From assembly GCA_023678885.1 (NCBI GenBank), contig CM043012.1:13676036-13740035 (forward strand): a stretch of DNA of 64,000 nt, read 5' to 3'. The stretch comes from Pogostemon cablin. Lineage: Eukaryota > Streptophyta > Magnoliopsida > Lamiales > Lamiaceae. The translations under genes were made by a program, and so were the position numbers. Below, one piece after another: positions 21,833 through 34,100 of the stretch. Position 1 is the first letter of the stretch; the number at the start of each line of letters is the position of its first letter. The notes beneath the pieces are model-generated. The model was given only the letters and a program-made list of their open reading frames with translations, made no database searches and had not been told where the DNA came from.

Positions 21833-23213
21833 TGTTGGAATTCGATCGTTTGGTTAATGTCAACCGTTAGGGTTCCATACGTTTCTAATTCAGCGGAAGC
21901 AAGAAACCAAAGAAAGATATTACCTTTCACCGGGGTATGTTGAAGAAGATGGATTCTCACCGGCAGCCTGCACAGCCTATCTGTTTTGGGCATAACTCTC
22001 TCATCTCATCTCGGAATTGAGTGATCTACATGCCAAAAGGATCCTCTTTTCCGTGGCTTTCAGTCAGTATATCACACGTTGAATTCTGAGGTCTGTATGT
22101 TTTTATAAAAATCATATAACAGACAGCAGCAACAAACAACCATCCGGTCTTTTGCTGTGTTCCCAAGTCCAATCTCGACGTCGTGTGGGCGACGATCTTC
22201 GAGATCTTCTCTATCTGCTATTCTGTCTACCCTCTTCACGTGTTAGACGTGTCTCATCTAGGGTTAGAACAACTGAGATGACTTATATATGGGCTCCAAC
22301 AGAGACCAGGAGGAGAAATTAGAGTTGGGCCTCCATTGGGCTTAAATATCCAAGCTTAGCCCAAAGCTTATACTTAAGTCCAATAATAATAATATATACC
22401 TCTAAAATATTATTACTGCACTACCGTTCTAATCCCATAATTATATTTTGAGCTCCTTCTTATTATGAGCCCGACAGTCACCCCATATTTAAGATATATA
22501 ATTCTCATTAATTAATTAAGTTCCTGACAACTGCATTAATTAATATCTCATCCGAGAGTAGTACCACTCAACCTCATTATCATGCCGGAATAAATCCACA
22601 TGCAGGGTTTACATGATAATCCTTATGAGCTCATCAAGGGGACATCATCAACCTATGACGGACACGGATTCCTTCTACAATCAATAGCAAATCATAGAGA
22701 CAACACTATTTCCCAACTCACCGAGTTTGTTGATTATATTACATGTAAATCTCACCCATTGATGAATCAAAGAAATACATACTGCCCTACGTGTCGAGGT
22801 TATTGTATTGGAATTAAGAGCATGAACATACATAATAACATAAATCAAGTTTTTCTATAAGTCTGTATAAGTCGAACGATCTCAAGTGGTCCTGCTCAAT
22901 ACACGCAAAGTGTACTAATGTGATTCTATAGCCAAGACAAGCTAATACCAAACCACACTACAACCATCCCGATAGAGAGTCCCCGTCTATCTCGGTTGTG
23001 AGCATCTGTTTATACTTTATAAGAAAACCGATAATATGATCTTCCACGTGTTGTCGCACAACATATTATCTACAGTATAAAGTAAGTGGACTATTGCATT
23101 GTTTAAATAAATAAATTATTATACGCAATCATTTGATCATATGATTCTCATTTCAAATTAATTGTTAATGTATTGTTCATATAAAAGGTAGACATTTAGT
23201 ATACAATTCAACA
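21833..23213 (-). repeat. Copia copy 2, 3' LTR (1381 bp)
   Basis: On the minus strand this LTR follows pol. It matches the LTR at 28233-29581 along its whole length with scattered substitutions, and ends in TTCAACA (one change from TCCAACA). Confidence 0.88.
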
Positions 23214-23339
23214 ATCTCCCACTTATACTAAAAGACTATGCTGTCATGTCTTTTGCCATACATCTGACTGCCACTCCCCACTCTCTACCATCAAAAGCTT
23301 TCGCTTTAAGGTCCTTGTAAAAGGATTTACTAGATTATC

Positions 23340-24660
23340 ATCTGATGCAATCTATGCGACAACAACCTTCCCCTCATCATACGATTTCTCGTAACAAGTG
23401 GTACTCGCGCTCCATGTGTTTAATTGTCTTATGAGTCGTGATTCCTTCAAGTTTGCAACTGCACCATTGTTATCAAAATAAATGGTGATAACCTTGGGCA
23501 AACTCAGAATCACAACCAAGTCCATCATGAAATTTCTAGAGTCATACAAATATTTTGGCTGCCTCAGAAGCTCCAATTTATTATCTTTCCATAATGGAGT
23601 ATATAGTCCGAAATATATTTCTATATAACACTCCTCCATATTATGACTTAACTTCCAAAAATTAAACACATAACATTTGAGGTGGATTTACAGTCGTCCC
23701 TATCTGATTTGAAAATTCTGAATCTATGTAACCCATAAGAAGAAGTGAATCTGTTCGGTAAGTTAACATATAATTTTTTGTCCTTTTCAAGTATATAAGT
23801 ATATGTCTTACCACAGTTCATCATTCTTGTTTTGGGTTACCTTGATACCCACTGTCCATGCATTTAGCAAAACAGATATCCTATCTCTTGCATAGCGATC
23901 ATTAAATTAAGCTTCCTTATTCGCCAAAGCATAAGAAACCGCCTTCATCACCTTTATCTTCTTTTGTGTCATAAGACACAAATCCTTATATAAAGTCACA
24001 TGCTAAAACAAGTAAGGATCGTATCAATTCATGAAGCTTGAGACAAGCATAACATCCTTTCTTGTGATCCGTATTACCGTGATCAAAAGGATATATTTTG
24101 CTTCTCTTAAGTCCTTCATTTCATACAACTTTATCAACCATATCCATAAGCCCGACAATGCTCTTTCATTGTCTCCAATGAGTAATATATCATCTACGTA
24201 CAACACAAGAAATACCACCACGTTTCCATCACTCTTTTCAATACACAAGACACATCCGCGCATTGAATAAATCCACATGCCTGAATTTTCTCATCAAAAC
24301 GGATGTTTCATGATCTTGAAGCTTGCTTTAGTCCATTGATGGACACTTTTAAGCTTACCATCACAATGCTCTTAGCCCTTTGCAATGAATCACTCTGGTT
24401 GCTTCACATAGATGTTTTCCTCAAGACTTCTAATCAGGAAAGCTGTCTTGACATCTATTTGCTATGGAACAAAAAGAATCCGGATCAATATAGGCATAAC
24501 TACCAGCGAACAGGTTTCCTCATAATCAAACCTTTTCTTTCTGATGATACCTTTTCGCAACAAGCTTTGTTTCCAAGGTTTTCACCTTATCCTATTATCC
24601 TCTTTTATTCTACAGAGCCATTTCCAATGGCTTTCACACCATTCGTGGTTCTATAAGCTG
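23340..24660 (-). pseudogene. Copia copy 2 RT and RNase H remnants
   Basis: Reverse transcriptase is recognised at 24024-24278 by FLVLYVDDILLIGD, the catalytic YVDD box, with the earlier ETKLVAK-type stretch near 24560-24600. RNase H lies at 23352-23669 with SLPKVITIYFDNNGAVANLKE; the acidic D of the DN pair is kept. Several stops and frameshifts separate the pieces. The strand agrees with the PBS. Confidence 0.85.
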
Positions 24661-24699
24661 CTAGATCTAATTTAGAATTCATCGATTCTATTTCAACAT

Positions 24700-25600
24700 T
24701 CATTGCACTTTGCTATGATTCCGCATTACTATCTTGTAGTGCTTCGTCGTATTCGTGGGTCCATTCCATGTTTACAAGGGACTAAGTCTCACGACTCTCC
24801 CAAAACATATATCTTACAGGTTGTCGAACAACCTTCCCACTGCGACAAGGCACTACACGCAATTGTGTATCAGACGTGACACGCGTTGCAGTTTACTTTG
24901 TGGTATATCCTCTTATACAATTGGTACTAATACCTTGTGTTCTCCCTCTCACTTCCTTTAGAACAATTTACACAAATGTTTGTGATTTATTACATAGTCC
25001 TTTTCCAAAATCTAGTGTTTGTGTTAACAATGACCCTTCGATCTTTTGGACTAAATAAATCAACACCTCAATTTTTTTAGAATATCCCACAAATAGACAA
25101 ACATTATACGACATGCTGTTTCTAGGGCATACCCATAAAATGAATTTAGTAATTCCAAATAATTCATCATCTATCTAATCATTTTCATAAGAGTCTTTCT
25201 CTTATTAGGATTAGATGGCGCATTATTAATTACTATTTGTTGCATCTGTGGGATAAACATGATTTAAGAGTACAGATTGTCCACCAACGTACAACAACAG
25301 ATTATAGCTCCATCCTTCATTACTATGACCATGTCATTTAAATGAAATGGAGTATCCATCCGTAAATGCATAGAAACTGAAATAAAATTCTTTATATGAA
25401 AAACGTACGTAAAGACTATTTCTCAAAGACAAACGTTTATTCATATCGTAAGATAAATAAACAACTCCCACCAAAATAACCACTACTCTCGTAGTATTTC
25501 CCATGTATATAACAATCTCATCATCACTTAATTACAGACATTTAGTGATTCTGGTATCTACACATAACGTGTCAGTAGATGCAATCGCTAATCATGCTTC
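24700..25600 (-). pseudogene. Copia copy 2 protease and integrase remnants
   Basis: The integrase C-terminal region (25140-24960) shows a VGYSKK-like motif. Further upstream on the minus strand (about 25560-25240) comes a protease/GAG-pre-integrase stretch corresponding to 41598-41266 in copy 1. Compared with copy 1 (40701-41235), about 530 bp covering the integrase catalytic core is missing at about 25189-25200. Confidence 0.7.
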
Positions 25601-25899
25601 AACAACTAGTGAATGAGATACTAACCTTGTTCACATCTTGAAGAAATTGGATTTTCTTTGCCACATGTTTTGTCAGAAGTTTTTCACCATATACAAACTC
25701 TCGTATTTCAGGTAGAACTTGCTCAAAACATCCAAGCAAACTACAGAGAATTAAATCGACCTAGGTTTCCCTTCAATTTCTACTCCAAGCATTCCCAATT
25801 GATTCATCAACTTATCCATGACCTCTTGTTTTTCTTACTTACTCAAGTATCTGAAGAGTCACAAGAGACTATCATATTTCTATGAACCTCTCACCTCTC

Positions 25900-27030
25900 C
25901 ACTAGAGACTTTAATAGGCATCATAGGACATCCTTAGTGAGAACATATATTTAATTTTCTAAGCAGTAAAAATTAAAACCAAGATTATTTTCTAATTATC
26001 TAATTTTGGACAAGTAAATATGTTTCTTTACTAAACAATAAGCGAGATAAAAACATTTTGAAAATTCAGAGAATCATAAATAAATACACCGATCAAATTT
26101 TCGAATTTATTCATTTATATTGATTTTCTAAAAATAATATAAAATAAAAATTCACCGACATCTCAAGCACCGTGAGTTTGCAAGCCACGATAGTGTGGAC
26201 GTTTACAAACCCGAACATTTACAAGATAAGGTTTTACCCATTAATTTCATTTGTCAACCTAACCTCATGACAAAATAATTAATAGTCGGTTCCTCTTTAG
26301 CCATGCAAATAATAGCAGTCTCTGGTACATTTCCTAATTTTGGAATTTTTTTTATGAATTTAATGAATACAATGATCAATTTGATGTGAAGAAGAGAATG
26401 AAGATTATAAGGAGGACCATAGACCATGATAATTATGATTTTTATCTCATTGGTAATCATTTGAGTCTCTGACATTTGATATTTTCTTAAATTTTAAGGA
26501 TTCTGCTTATTTGCTTTTTGTGATAGTCTATTTGTGCCATTATTTGACCCCAAGTCCGTTGCGCAAGCTTATGTGCCTTACAGATGGAGAAGTACACACG
26601 CGCTTGGATAACTTTCAACAGTCATCAATTATAAGTTTGTTCAGTGATCCGCATTTAAACTCATCCGATGGGGAGAAAGACACTATAGCCAACGCGCAAG
26701 TTCATATGCGTCACATTACAAATAATAATTTAAAGAAGTCTGTTCCAGCAATCCATGAACAAACTCATCCAATGGAGAGGAAGGCTCTATTGCCGACGCG
26801 CAAGTTTATTCACATTGCTAACAAACCAATAATGGAGGCCGCGGGAATTATTGACCAATCCCCTCTCCCACTTAGTTGTTTAACACCGAAGGTTTTTACA
26901 TACATATAATATTCAGAATAATATACGCAACCCAGCATGCTTCTATTATGGCAAATAAGACAGTAAACCACAAAGAATCATGCATACATATATAATAATA
27001 ATCAGATAATTAAATCAATTATTAACAGTT
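25900..27030 (-). pseudogene. Copia copy 2 gag region remnant
   Basis: No long open frame remains, but the sequence runs parallel to the corresponding part of copy 1 (about 41930-42720) with the shared phrases CAAGATAAGGTTTTACCCA and CACACGCGCT. It lies between the protease remnant and the leader, where gag is expected. Confidence 0.55.
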
Positions 27031-28218
27031 ATATATCAGCGAATTCGATTGTTCGCCACCAGGCACGAAATAGAGCAGCTGTGACTATGCGGGGTTCGAT
27101 CTCCCCGGTTTGGTCGCAGGGATAGACCTACCTGGTCAGGTCGCGGGGTTCAGAGCAGCACCCCAAAACCTAATCTGAAAATTGGAAGTCGGTCTTCACG
27201 AATTTTGCTACAGATTCCTTTCCCCGCAGCCTGGTCCACCTTCCGACACCCTGCCCGACATCCTCACGCCAAGCTGCCCATCCATCGTGTTCCACGCCCA
27301 GAAGAATTTTACCATACTGCACTTCTCTGGCGCCAAGCCGTGCACCCAGCACTAGGAAATCGTACGCTAGAATCATGTCAATGAGAGCACCTGCTCATCA
27401 TCTCGCACATCTCGCACGCCTACCTGTCCGGTTGCCGAAAGCCGAGCGCGCATTGCCCAACATCTTGTGCCCAACGCGTGCCATCCTGCCTTTACCTGGA
27501 ATTATCCTCGTCAGTAATGCCCAATAAGCTTGTCATCACGCAGCAACCCATGCGCCAACCTGCATGCACACGGTAGACAACGTGTGATGTTTGCCCACAA
27601 ACGAGCGCATCACCGAGCGCACCTGTACTGGACAGCAATGCCCGGCTGCACCATTCTGCTCGGCATCCATGTTATGCACGACACCAACATGGCATGAGCT
27701 CCACAATCATGCGCCAAGACACGCAAGCCCGCCCAGCACCATGCGCACATGCCTGCCCTCTATGTTCTCACTTGTTATCGTACCACCACACACGGCGTCT
27801 AGTATCAATAAGGATGCACGCCCGTCAATAAGGATCAACCCACTGCAATATGCACGATACCACGCACTCCTTGCTGGGTTTGCACTCGCCAACGCGTCTG
27901 CCTACGGGCTCCATTACATTGCAGAAAACTCTTCACAAGATATCCTGCTTTAGCCTCCGCACGATGCTGTGCGCATCCAGCAGCGCTCCGTGTGCCTTTC
28001 ACCAGTCAGTCGTCTTTCACGAGGTATGTTTTCATAGACCAGCTTTTGATGATTTACCCACACCATCTACGATACAGATACATGATTTTCACATAGGATA
28101 TTCATGGATTACACAATAAACCAAAACCCTAATATACTCATGCGATTCTATTCCGAAAGGAAAACACATAATCACATAAACCTTAGTCTAATGTGTCACG
28201 CTTCACCATGAAACTGAA
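27030..28218 (-). other. Copia copy 2 GC-rich leader
   Basis: Between gag and the PBS lies a stretch that is far richer in G+C than its surroundings, with repeated short words such as GAGCGCA, TGCGCC and CACGC. Chance open frames in it (for example 27591-27953 on the plus strand) are not supported. Copy 1 has a leader in the same place with the same flavour but different sequence. Confidence 0.6.
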
Positions 28219-28230
28219 GCTCTGATACCA
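28219..28230 (-). other. PBS of copia copy 2
   Basis: Read on the minus strand this is TGGTATCAGAGC, complementary to the 3' end of initiator tRNA-Met, two bases from the LTR. Confidence 0.9.
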
Positions 28231-28232
28231 AT

Positions 28233-29581
28233 TGTTGGCTTCGATCATTTGGTTAATTTAGGGTTCCATACATTTCTAATTCAGCAGAATCAAGAAACCA
28301 AAGAAATGTATTACCTTTCACCAGGGTATGTTGAAGAAGATGGATTCTCGCTGGCAACCTACGCAGTCTCACCATTTTCGGCAAAACTCTCTCATATGAT
28401 CTCTTCTGTTACTTTTCTCAGTATATCACACGACGAATTCTGAGGTCTGTATCATTTTATAAAAATCATACAAGTTGGCGGACAGCAGCTGCAAACAACC
28501 TTTCGGTCTTCTGCTGTATTCCCAAGTCTAATCTCGACGACATGTGGGCGATGATCTTCGAGATCTTCTCAATTTGCTATTTCGTCTACCCTCTTCATGT
28601 GTTAGGCGTGTCTCATCTAGGGTTAGAACAGTTGAGATGGCTTATATATGGGCTACAACAGGGACTAGGAGGAGAAATTAGAGTTGGGCCTCCATTGGCA
28701 TAAGTATCCAAGCTTAGTCCAAAGCTTATACTTAATTCCAATAATAATAATATATACCACTAAAATATTATTACTGCACTACCGTTCTAATTCCATAATT
28801 ACATTATGGGCTCCTTCTTATTATGAGCCCGACAGTCTCTCAATGTTTAAGATATACAATGCACATTAATTAATTAAGTTACTGACAACTCCATTAATTA
28901 ATATCTCATCCAAGAGTAGTACCACTCAACCTCATTAACATACTGGAATAAATCCACCTGCAGGGTTTACAGGGTTTACATGATAATCCTTATGAGCTCC
29001 TCAAGGGGATATCATCAACCTATGACGGACACGAATTCCTTTTACAATCAACAGCACACCATAAAGACATCATTATTTCCCAACTCACCGAGTTTTTTGA
29101 TTTAATTACTTGTAAATCTCACCCATTGATGAATCAAAGAAATACATACTGCCTTACGTGTCGAGGTTATTGTATAGGGATTAAGAGCACAAACATCCAT
29201 AATAACAGAGATCAAGTTCTTCTTTAAGTCAGTATAAGTCGAACGATTTCAAGTGGTCTTGCTCAATACACACAAAGAGCACTAATATAATTCTATAGTC
29301 AAGACAAGCTAATACCAAACCACACTACAACCATCCAATAGAGAGTCCCCGTCCATCTCAGTTTTGAGCATCTGTTTATAATTTGTAAGGAAACCAATAA
29401 TATAATCTTCCGTGTATTGTTGCACACAACATATTATCTACAGTACAAAGTAAGTGGACTATTGCATCGTGCATATAAATAAATTATAAGACGCAATCTT
29501 TTGATCATATGATTCTCATTTCAAATTAATTGTTAACGTATTGTTCATAAAAAAGCTAGGCTTTTAATATACAATCCAACA
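28233..29581 (-). repeat. Copia copy 2, 5' LTR (1349 bp)
   Basis: On the minus strand this LTR precedes the PBS. It starts, in plus-strand reading, with TGTTGG and ends ATCCAACA. A small duplication (AGGGTTTAC twice, about 28965-28980) distinguishes it from its partner. Confidence 0.88.
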
Positions 29582-29586
29582 GAGAT

Positions 29587-29912
29587 TTCTCACAGAGGGT
29601 GATAACCCTTAAAAGAGGAATCAAGCAAGGTGAAATTAAGATCAGAGGGCAGATCAAACCCCATTGTATAAGGTGAAAACTCCACCAATATATTTTCACG
29701 AAAGTGGAACAGATGTTCTGTTAGGAAACAACTTCCTACAGACATTCAAGCATTTTACCCAAGAAAACACAACAAGGACGCTTATTTTCACAACCCTTTT
29801 TGAATATAAGATCATCGCACTAAGGGTGCGTAGTGCATTTAAAGAAAAATGCCGATCCAATTTTACAGCAAACATGGTGATAATGAATGAAAACTTAGCC
29901 ACCCAAAGATGA
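29587..29912 (+). pseudogene. Pararetrovirus aspartic protease, second part
   Basis: After the copia insertion the viral frame resumes; from 29664 a frame includes the LLGNNFL motif typical of the protease C-terminal half in plant pararetroviruses. Stops precede it (about 29597 onward). The region 29913-30300 is the degraded linker to RT. Confidence 0.6.
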
Positions 29913-30299
29913 ATAATAAAAGAAGATATGGTAAAGCAGTCCTTTAGATGAGAATCGAGACTAGAGGAGGATGGAAGATGGAGAAACTAAAGGAAAATAC
30001 AATCCATCTTCTCAAAGCAAGCTTGGGAGAAAGCCTACAGAGAAATGTCATAATCGAAGAACAAACATCTTTGGAGGACGTCAAAAAGATGATATAGAGA
30101 AACTTCAATGAGGATCCTTTAGCCTGGTGGGACAAAAACGAGCTCAAAGCCTCGCTCAAAGTAAAAAAAGGAAAGGAGCATAAGTTCATGAGATACAAGT
30201 CTATCCTAGTGAACCAAGAGGATGGAAGGATATGCAACAAATACTTAAGGAACATCTGGACCTTAAGTTGAAATGACCAAGAGTATCTTCATACATCAG

Positions 30300-30664
30300 T
30301 CCAGGATTTCTGGTTCGAAATCATGAAGAAGTCAAGCAAGGGAAGCCGAGACTTGTAATTGACTATAAAGGGATCAACAACATTTTGGAGTTCGTTGGAT
30401 ACTACATACCAAGTAAGGATCACTTGGTCAACTATATCTAGAATGCCAAGGTATTCTCAAAGTTCAATTGCAAATTTGGGTCTTACCAGATTATGATGGA
30501 AGAAAGAAGCAAGAAGTTTACAGCATTCTCCACACTACAAGGCCATTATATCTAGAATGTTTGTTGATGGGCTTGGAAAATACACCCCAGATATATCAGA
30601 GAAAGATGGATAATCTTTTCAAAGATTATTTCTTATGCATGTTCGTTTATATGGATGATATCCT
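30300..30664 (+). pseudogene. Pararetrovirus reverse transcriptase, truncated
   Basis: Motifs of the RT palm are seen in order across frames: a PRLVIDYK-type box (about 30346-30366), a FSKFNCKFG-type box (about 30460) and the catalytic YMDD (30648-30659). The match ends two codons later where the copia LTR starts, so the thumb and RNase H are absent. At least two stops and one frameshift are present. RT copies the viral pregenomic RNA. Confidence 0.75.
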
Positions 30665-31863
30665 TTTTAGATTGTATACTAAAGTCTAGCTTTTGTATGA
30701 ATAATATTTTAACAATTTATTTGACATGAAAATTATATTATCAAAAGTTTTGCATATTATAATTTATTTTTATATATTATTGCAAAAGTTCACTTACTTT
30801 ATACTGTAGATAATATAGTGTGCGTCGTTGCACGGAAGATCGTATTATCGATTTCCTTATAAAGTATAAAAAGATGCTCACAATCGAGATAGACGGGGAC
30901 AATCTATTGGGATGGATGTAGTGTGATTTAGTATTAGTTTGTCTTGACTATAAAATTACATTAGTATGCTTTGTGTATATTGAGCAGGACCGCTTAAGAT
31001 CGTTCAAATTATACTGATTATATAGGAGAACTTGATCTCAGTTATTATGGATGTTCATGCTCTTAATCCCTATACAATAACCTCGACACGTAAGCCAGTA
31101 TATATCTCTTTGATTCATTAATGGGTGAGATTTATTTATAAAATCAACAAACTCGGTGAGTTGGGAAATAGTGCTGTCTCTATAGTGTGTTGTTGATTGT
31201 AGAAGGAATATGTGTCCTATTAAATAGGTTGATGATGTCCCCTTAAGGAGCTCATAAGGATTATCACTTAAACCCTGCAGGTGGATTTATTCTGCATGAT
31301 AACAAGGTTGAGTGGTACTACTCTTGATGAGATATTATAATGGAGTTGTCAGTAACTTAATTAATTAATGGACATTGTATATCCTAAACATGGGGAGACT
31401 CTCGGGCTCATAATAAGAAGAGCCAATAACATAATTTGGGATTAGAGCGGCAATGCAGTAATAATATTTTAGTAGACTATATTATTATTATTGAAGTTAA
31501 GTATAAGTTTTGGGCTAAACTTGGATACTTAAGCCCAATGGATACCCGACTCTAATTTCTCCTCCTGGTCCCTATTGTAGTTCATAAATAAGTCATCTCA
31601 GCTTTTGGAACCCTAGTCTAGTCACCTTCTACACACAAGAAACAGCAGAGAGAAAGCAGATTGAGAGGATCTTGAAGATCGTCGCCCACACGATGTCAAG
31701 ATTGGACTTGGAAATACAGCAGAAGATCAAGAGTTTTTCTGCAGCTGTTCTTCTTCAACATACCCTTGTGAAAGGTAATACATTTCTATATTCTTGCTTC
31801 CGCTGATTTAAAAATGCATGGAACCCTACCGATTCACATTAACCAAACGATTGAATGCAAATA
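30665..31863 (+). repeat. Copia copy 3, 5' LTR (1199 bp)
   Basis: It aligns in reverse complement to the other LTRs: TATACTAAA.TCTAGC near the start, TCTCGGGCTCATAATAAGA in the middle and ACCAAACGATTGAATGC at the end. Confidence 0.85.
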
Positions 31864-31865
31864 AT

Positions 31866-31877
31866 TGATATCAGAGC
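31866..31877 (+). other. PBS of copia copy 3
   Basis: TGATATCAGAGC differs by one base from the initiator tRNA-Met PBS TGGTATCAGAGC. Confidence 0.8.
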
Positions 31878-32405
31878 TTCGGTTTTGTGGCTAAACGTGA
31901 CACGTTACACTAGAGTTTATGTTCCAAACGTGACTAGGGTTTTAGTCTATTACATGCTATGCTTGTATACCCTACTCGATATATGCATGAGTTTGATGGC
32001 TGCACGATGATCGTCGAATGACGGAGAAGCGATGCGACGAGACAATCGCACGGCGGCACTGCTCACGAAAGTCGTGTGCATGTTCGAGGCTGCATGGCTA
32101 CTGTACGGACGATGGCAGATTCAGATGAGTCACGGAGGCTGATCGACGGCATGGCTAATCGTCGAACTCGGCTGCACAGACGGGGGCTCTTGGCAGTGAG
32201 GTTGGCAAAGGCGTGCGGCTGCATGCCTGGCAAGCCACAACGATGGCTGCAGCAGCGTGATGTCCCAGATAGCTTGAATGGCGACAAGATGAGATGTGAG
32301 CAGCAGTGGAGTCACTGATTGCGTCACATAACGGAGGCTAGCGGACAGGTGCACGGCGTTGGCATCGAACTTGCAGCAACGGCACGACACTGGTGCATGG
32401 TTGAA

Positions 32406-32423
32406 TCCCCGTCAACGGTGCCA
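32406..32423 (-). other. PBS, tRNA-Asp type
   Basis: On the minus strand this is TGGCACCGTTGACGGGGA, two changes from the tRNA-Asp complement TGGCGCCGTTGCCGGGGA used by Athila/Tat-type gypsy elements. Confidence 0.8.
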
Positions 32424-32429
32424 AGAAAT

Positions 32430-34100
32430 TGATGAACGTTTTCTCAATACACAATATTAATCCCCAAGTGTGAAGGATGCTATTGTAGCTTTGATAAGCG
32501 ACCAAGTGTTTATCGAACCCAAAGGACGTATTATTATCAATTTAATTATAATATAAATTATTAAGAGTAGTATGGCAATATAGTTTTGATGATTAAGTAA
32601 CCAATAAATAAATAATTAAAATATCAATTAAAATAAACATGCAGTAGAGATAAAACTAAAGTGAATAAGTGAGAAGATAGGTAGTTCTTTGGGCAATCCA
32701 GTTTTACTTATTAATTTCCCTTAGGCGTATCAATGTCCGACTCTGCCTTGTAGAGTATGGACGCATCAATTAGCCATGAAAATCTACTCTATAGACACAA
32801 GTAAATAAGCATGCGACACGTGTGAATATCCTTGGAGCAAGAGATATAATTCTTCCCCCTTTCTTGAAACTATCAGTATCAATTATTTCCCGCGCACTTA
32901 GTACTCTAACCCGATATGATCTCCCTTTATAGGTACTATGAAGTTATTCTCTTTGTCGTACTTATTAACCCAAATCGTATTCAATTAACGAGTATTTATA
33001 TAAGATAGTTCTAATGAGACTTCGGAGTCCACTCACTCAGAATCATAACATATAATCATGCTCAGCAGTGAACGCACTCAATCAACACTCAAGATATATA
33101 TTCAGACTCTACATAACAATTAATTATGCACAAAACAACTCTGAATATGAATTAAAAATGCTTAGTCTTATATAAAATAAACCACAAGTAGTGTTGTACG
33201 GTGTATACATACGGAAGTTCAATTAACTTATAAAACTTTCATAAACCTAAGAACTACCAAAGCGGTTCTAGCCCATGATTGATCAAAGAACAATCATGGT
33301 GGTTGGATAGATCTTACCCATAGTATTAAAAATTTTAAGATAAATTAAGATGCGAAGTAAACCCTTGATGCGGGTGCCATCGCGTCTCTCTCCATCTTGA
33401 ATTTTTACTTGGTTCTCACTTCATTCGATAGACGAATCGCTTTCCACAGCTCCATGGATGATGGTAGTGCTTTGGATGTTGTGTAGGATGAAGGTGGTAA
33501 ATGGCTCTCTTTTCCCTTATGTAGGGTCTTCCTTTTATACCTGTGAGCCATTCTTATGGACCTAGGATGGGCTTTTTGAGCGAAAACACGTACTGAAGGT
33601 TTAAAAATATGAATCCAGAAGTTTCTCGTACATTTGTTCGACCAAGGCCCCTAGTCGAATCACCCAAGGCCTGTTCGAACCGGCCTGTAACAAGTTGGCA
33701 AGTGCGTGGTTCGACTCGAACCACTGGTCGAACCAGAAGCTTCGTGGTTGAACCATACCTGCGAATTCTTATGCTTTTGGTTCGCCACGGTTCAACGAAC
33801 ACACCTGGTCGAACCACACCATCATGGTCGAACTACCTTTCTACTGACATTCGGTGCTAGTTCGACCGTGGGTGCTGGTCGAACCACCCCCATTTGGTTA
33901 AATTGGGTGCCTACAACACTCCTTCTCCAGTTCTGATCACTTCTATCCCGTTTTCCTTCAAAAATCCGCTCAAACAGCCTCACACGCACATGATTCGTGA
34001 CTTTTCACTACATATCTCGATTTGTCTTGACTTAAGACCAAATCATACATATTTATCGCACAAATCAGAGCTCAAAACATGTGAATTTACACACTCATCA
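32430..34100 (-). repeat. Athila/Tat-like LTR, 1671 bp
   Basis: The ends are TGATGA and TCATCA, perfect inverted repeats. A cluster of GGTCGAACC / GGTTCGACC words lies at 33637-33900, and the TATA box (minus strand GGTATAAAAGG) at about 33534-33543. The downstream phrase AACCGCTTTGGTAGTTCTTAG marks the same conserved block as in 12647-13635. Overlapping short ORFs here (for example 33609-33860) are by-products of the repeated words. Confidence 0.85.

Larger units (their letters stand above)
21833..29581 (-). mobile_element. Copia element, copy 2 of one family, 7.7 kb
   Basis: Both LTRs are present (21833-23213 and 28233-29581) with TGTTGG...CCAACA-type ends, and the target duplication GAGAT is exact (21828-21832, 29582-29586). 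The PBS complement at 28219-28230 and the reversed polypurine region (TCTCCCACTTATACT after 23213) place it on the minus strand. Pol is heavily decayed, the integrase core is deleted, and a GC-rich leader of about 1.1 kb separates the PBS from gag. It is related to copies at 30665 and 37653. Confidence 0.92.
19882..30664 (+). mobile_element. Endogenous pararetrovirus (Caulimoviridae-like) fragment, interrupted
   Basis: Host copia sequence gives way at 19881 to a different coding region that shows, in order, an unknown upstream frame, a movement-protein-like region, an aspartic protease and a reverse transcriptase. This is the order of plant pararetrovirus genomes. The fragment is interrupted by a SINE (20462-20641) and a copia element (21833-29581), and it ends at 30664 where another copia LTR starts inside the RT. 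Many stops and frameshifts are present and no virus could be encoded. No RNase H, coat knuckle or viral leader was found. The genus cannot be set without a search. Confidence 0.72.
30665..32400 (+). mobile_element. Copia element, copy 3, 5' part only
   Basis: This is the same LTR family as the copies at 21833 and 37653, here in plus orientation: LTR 30665-31863, PBS, and about 530 bp of GC-rich leader. It stops where gypsy sequence begins near 32401. The first bases of the LTR are altered (TTTTAGATTG where the family has TGTTGGATTG), so its junction with the pararetrovirus RT is exact only to a few bases. Confidence 0.82.

Noticed and set aside
24031..24270. Plus-strand ORFs opposite copia RT (also 39526-39765)
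   Set aside because: They are antisense shadows of the minus-strand RT, which has the YVDD-type motif.
27591..27953. 120-codon plus-strand ORF
   Set aside because: It is antisense to the leader of copia copy 2 and shows only composition bias.
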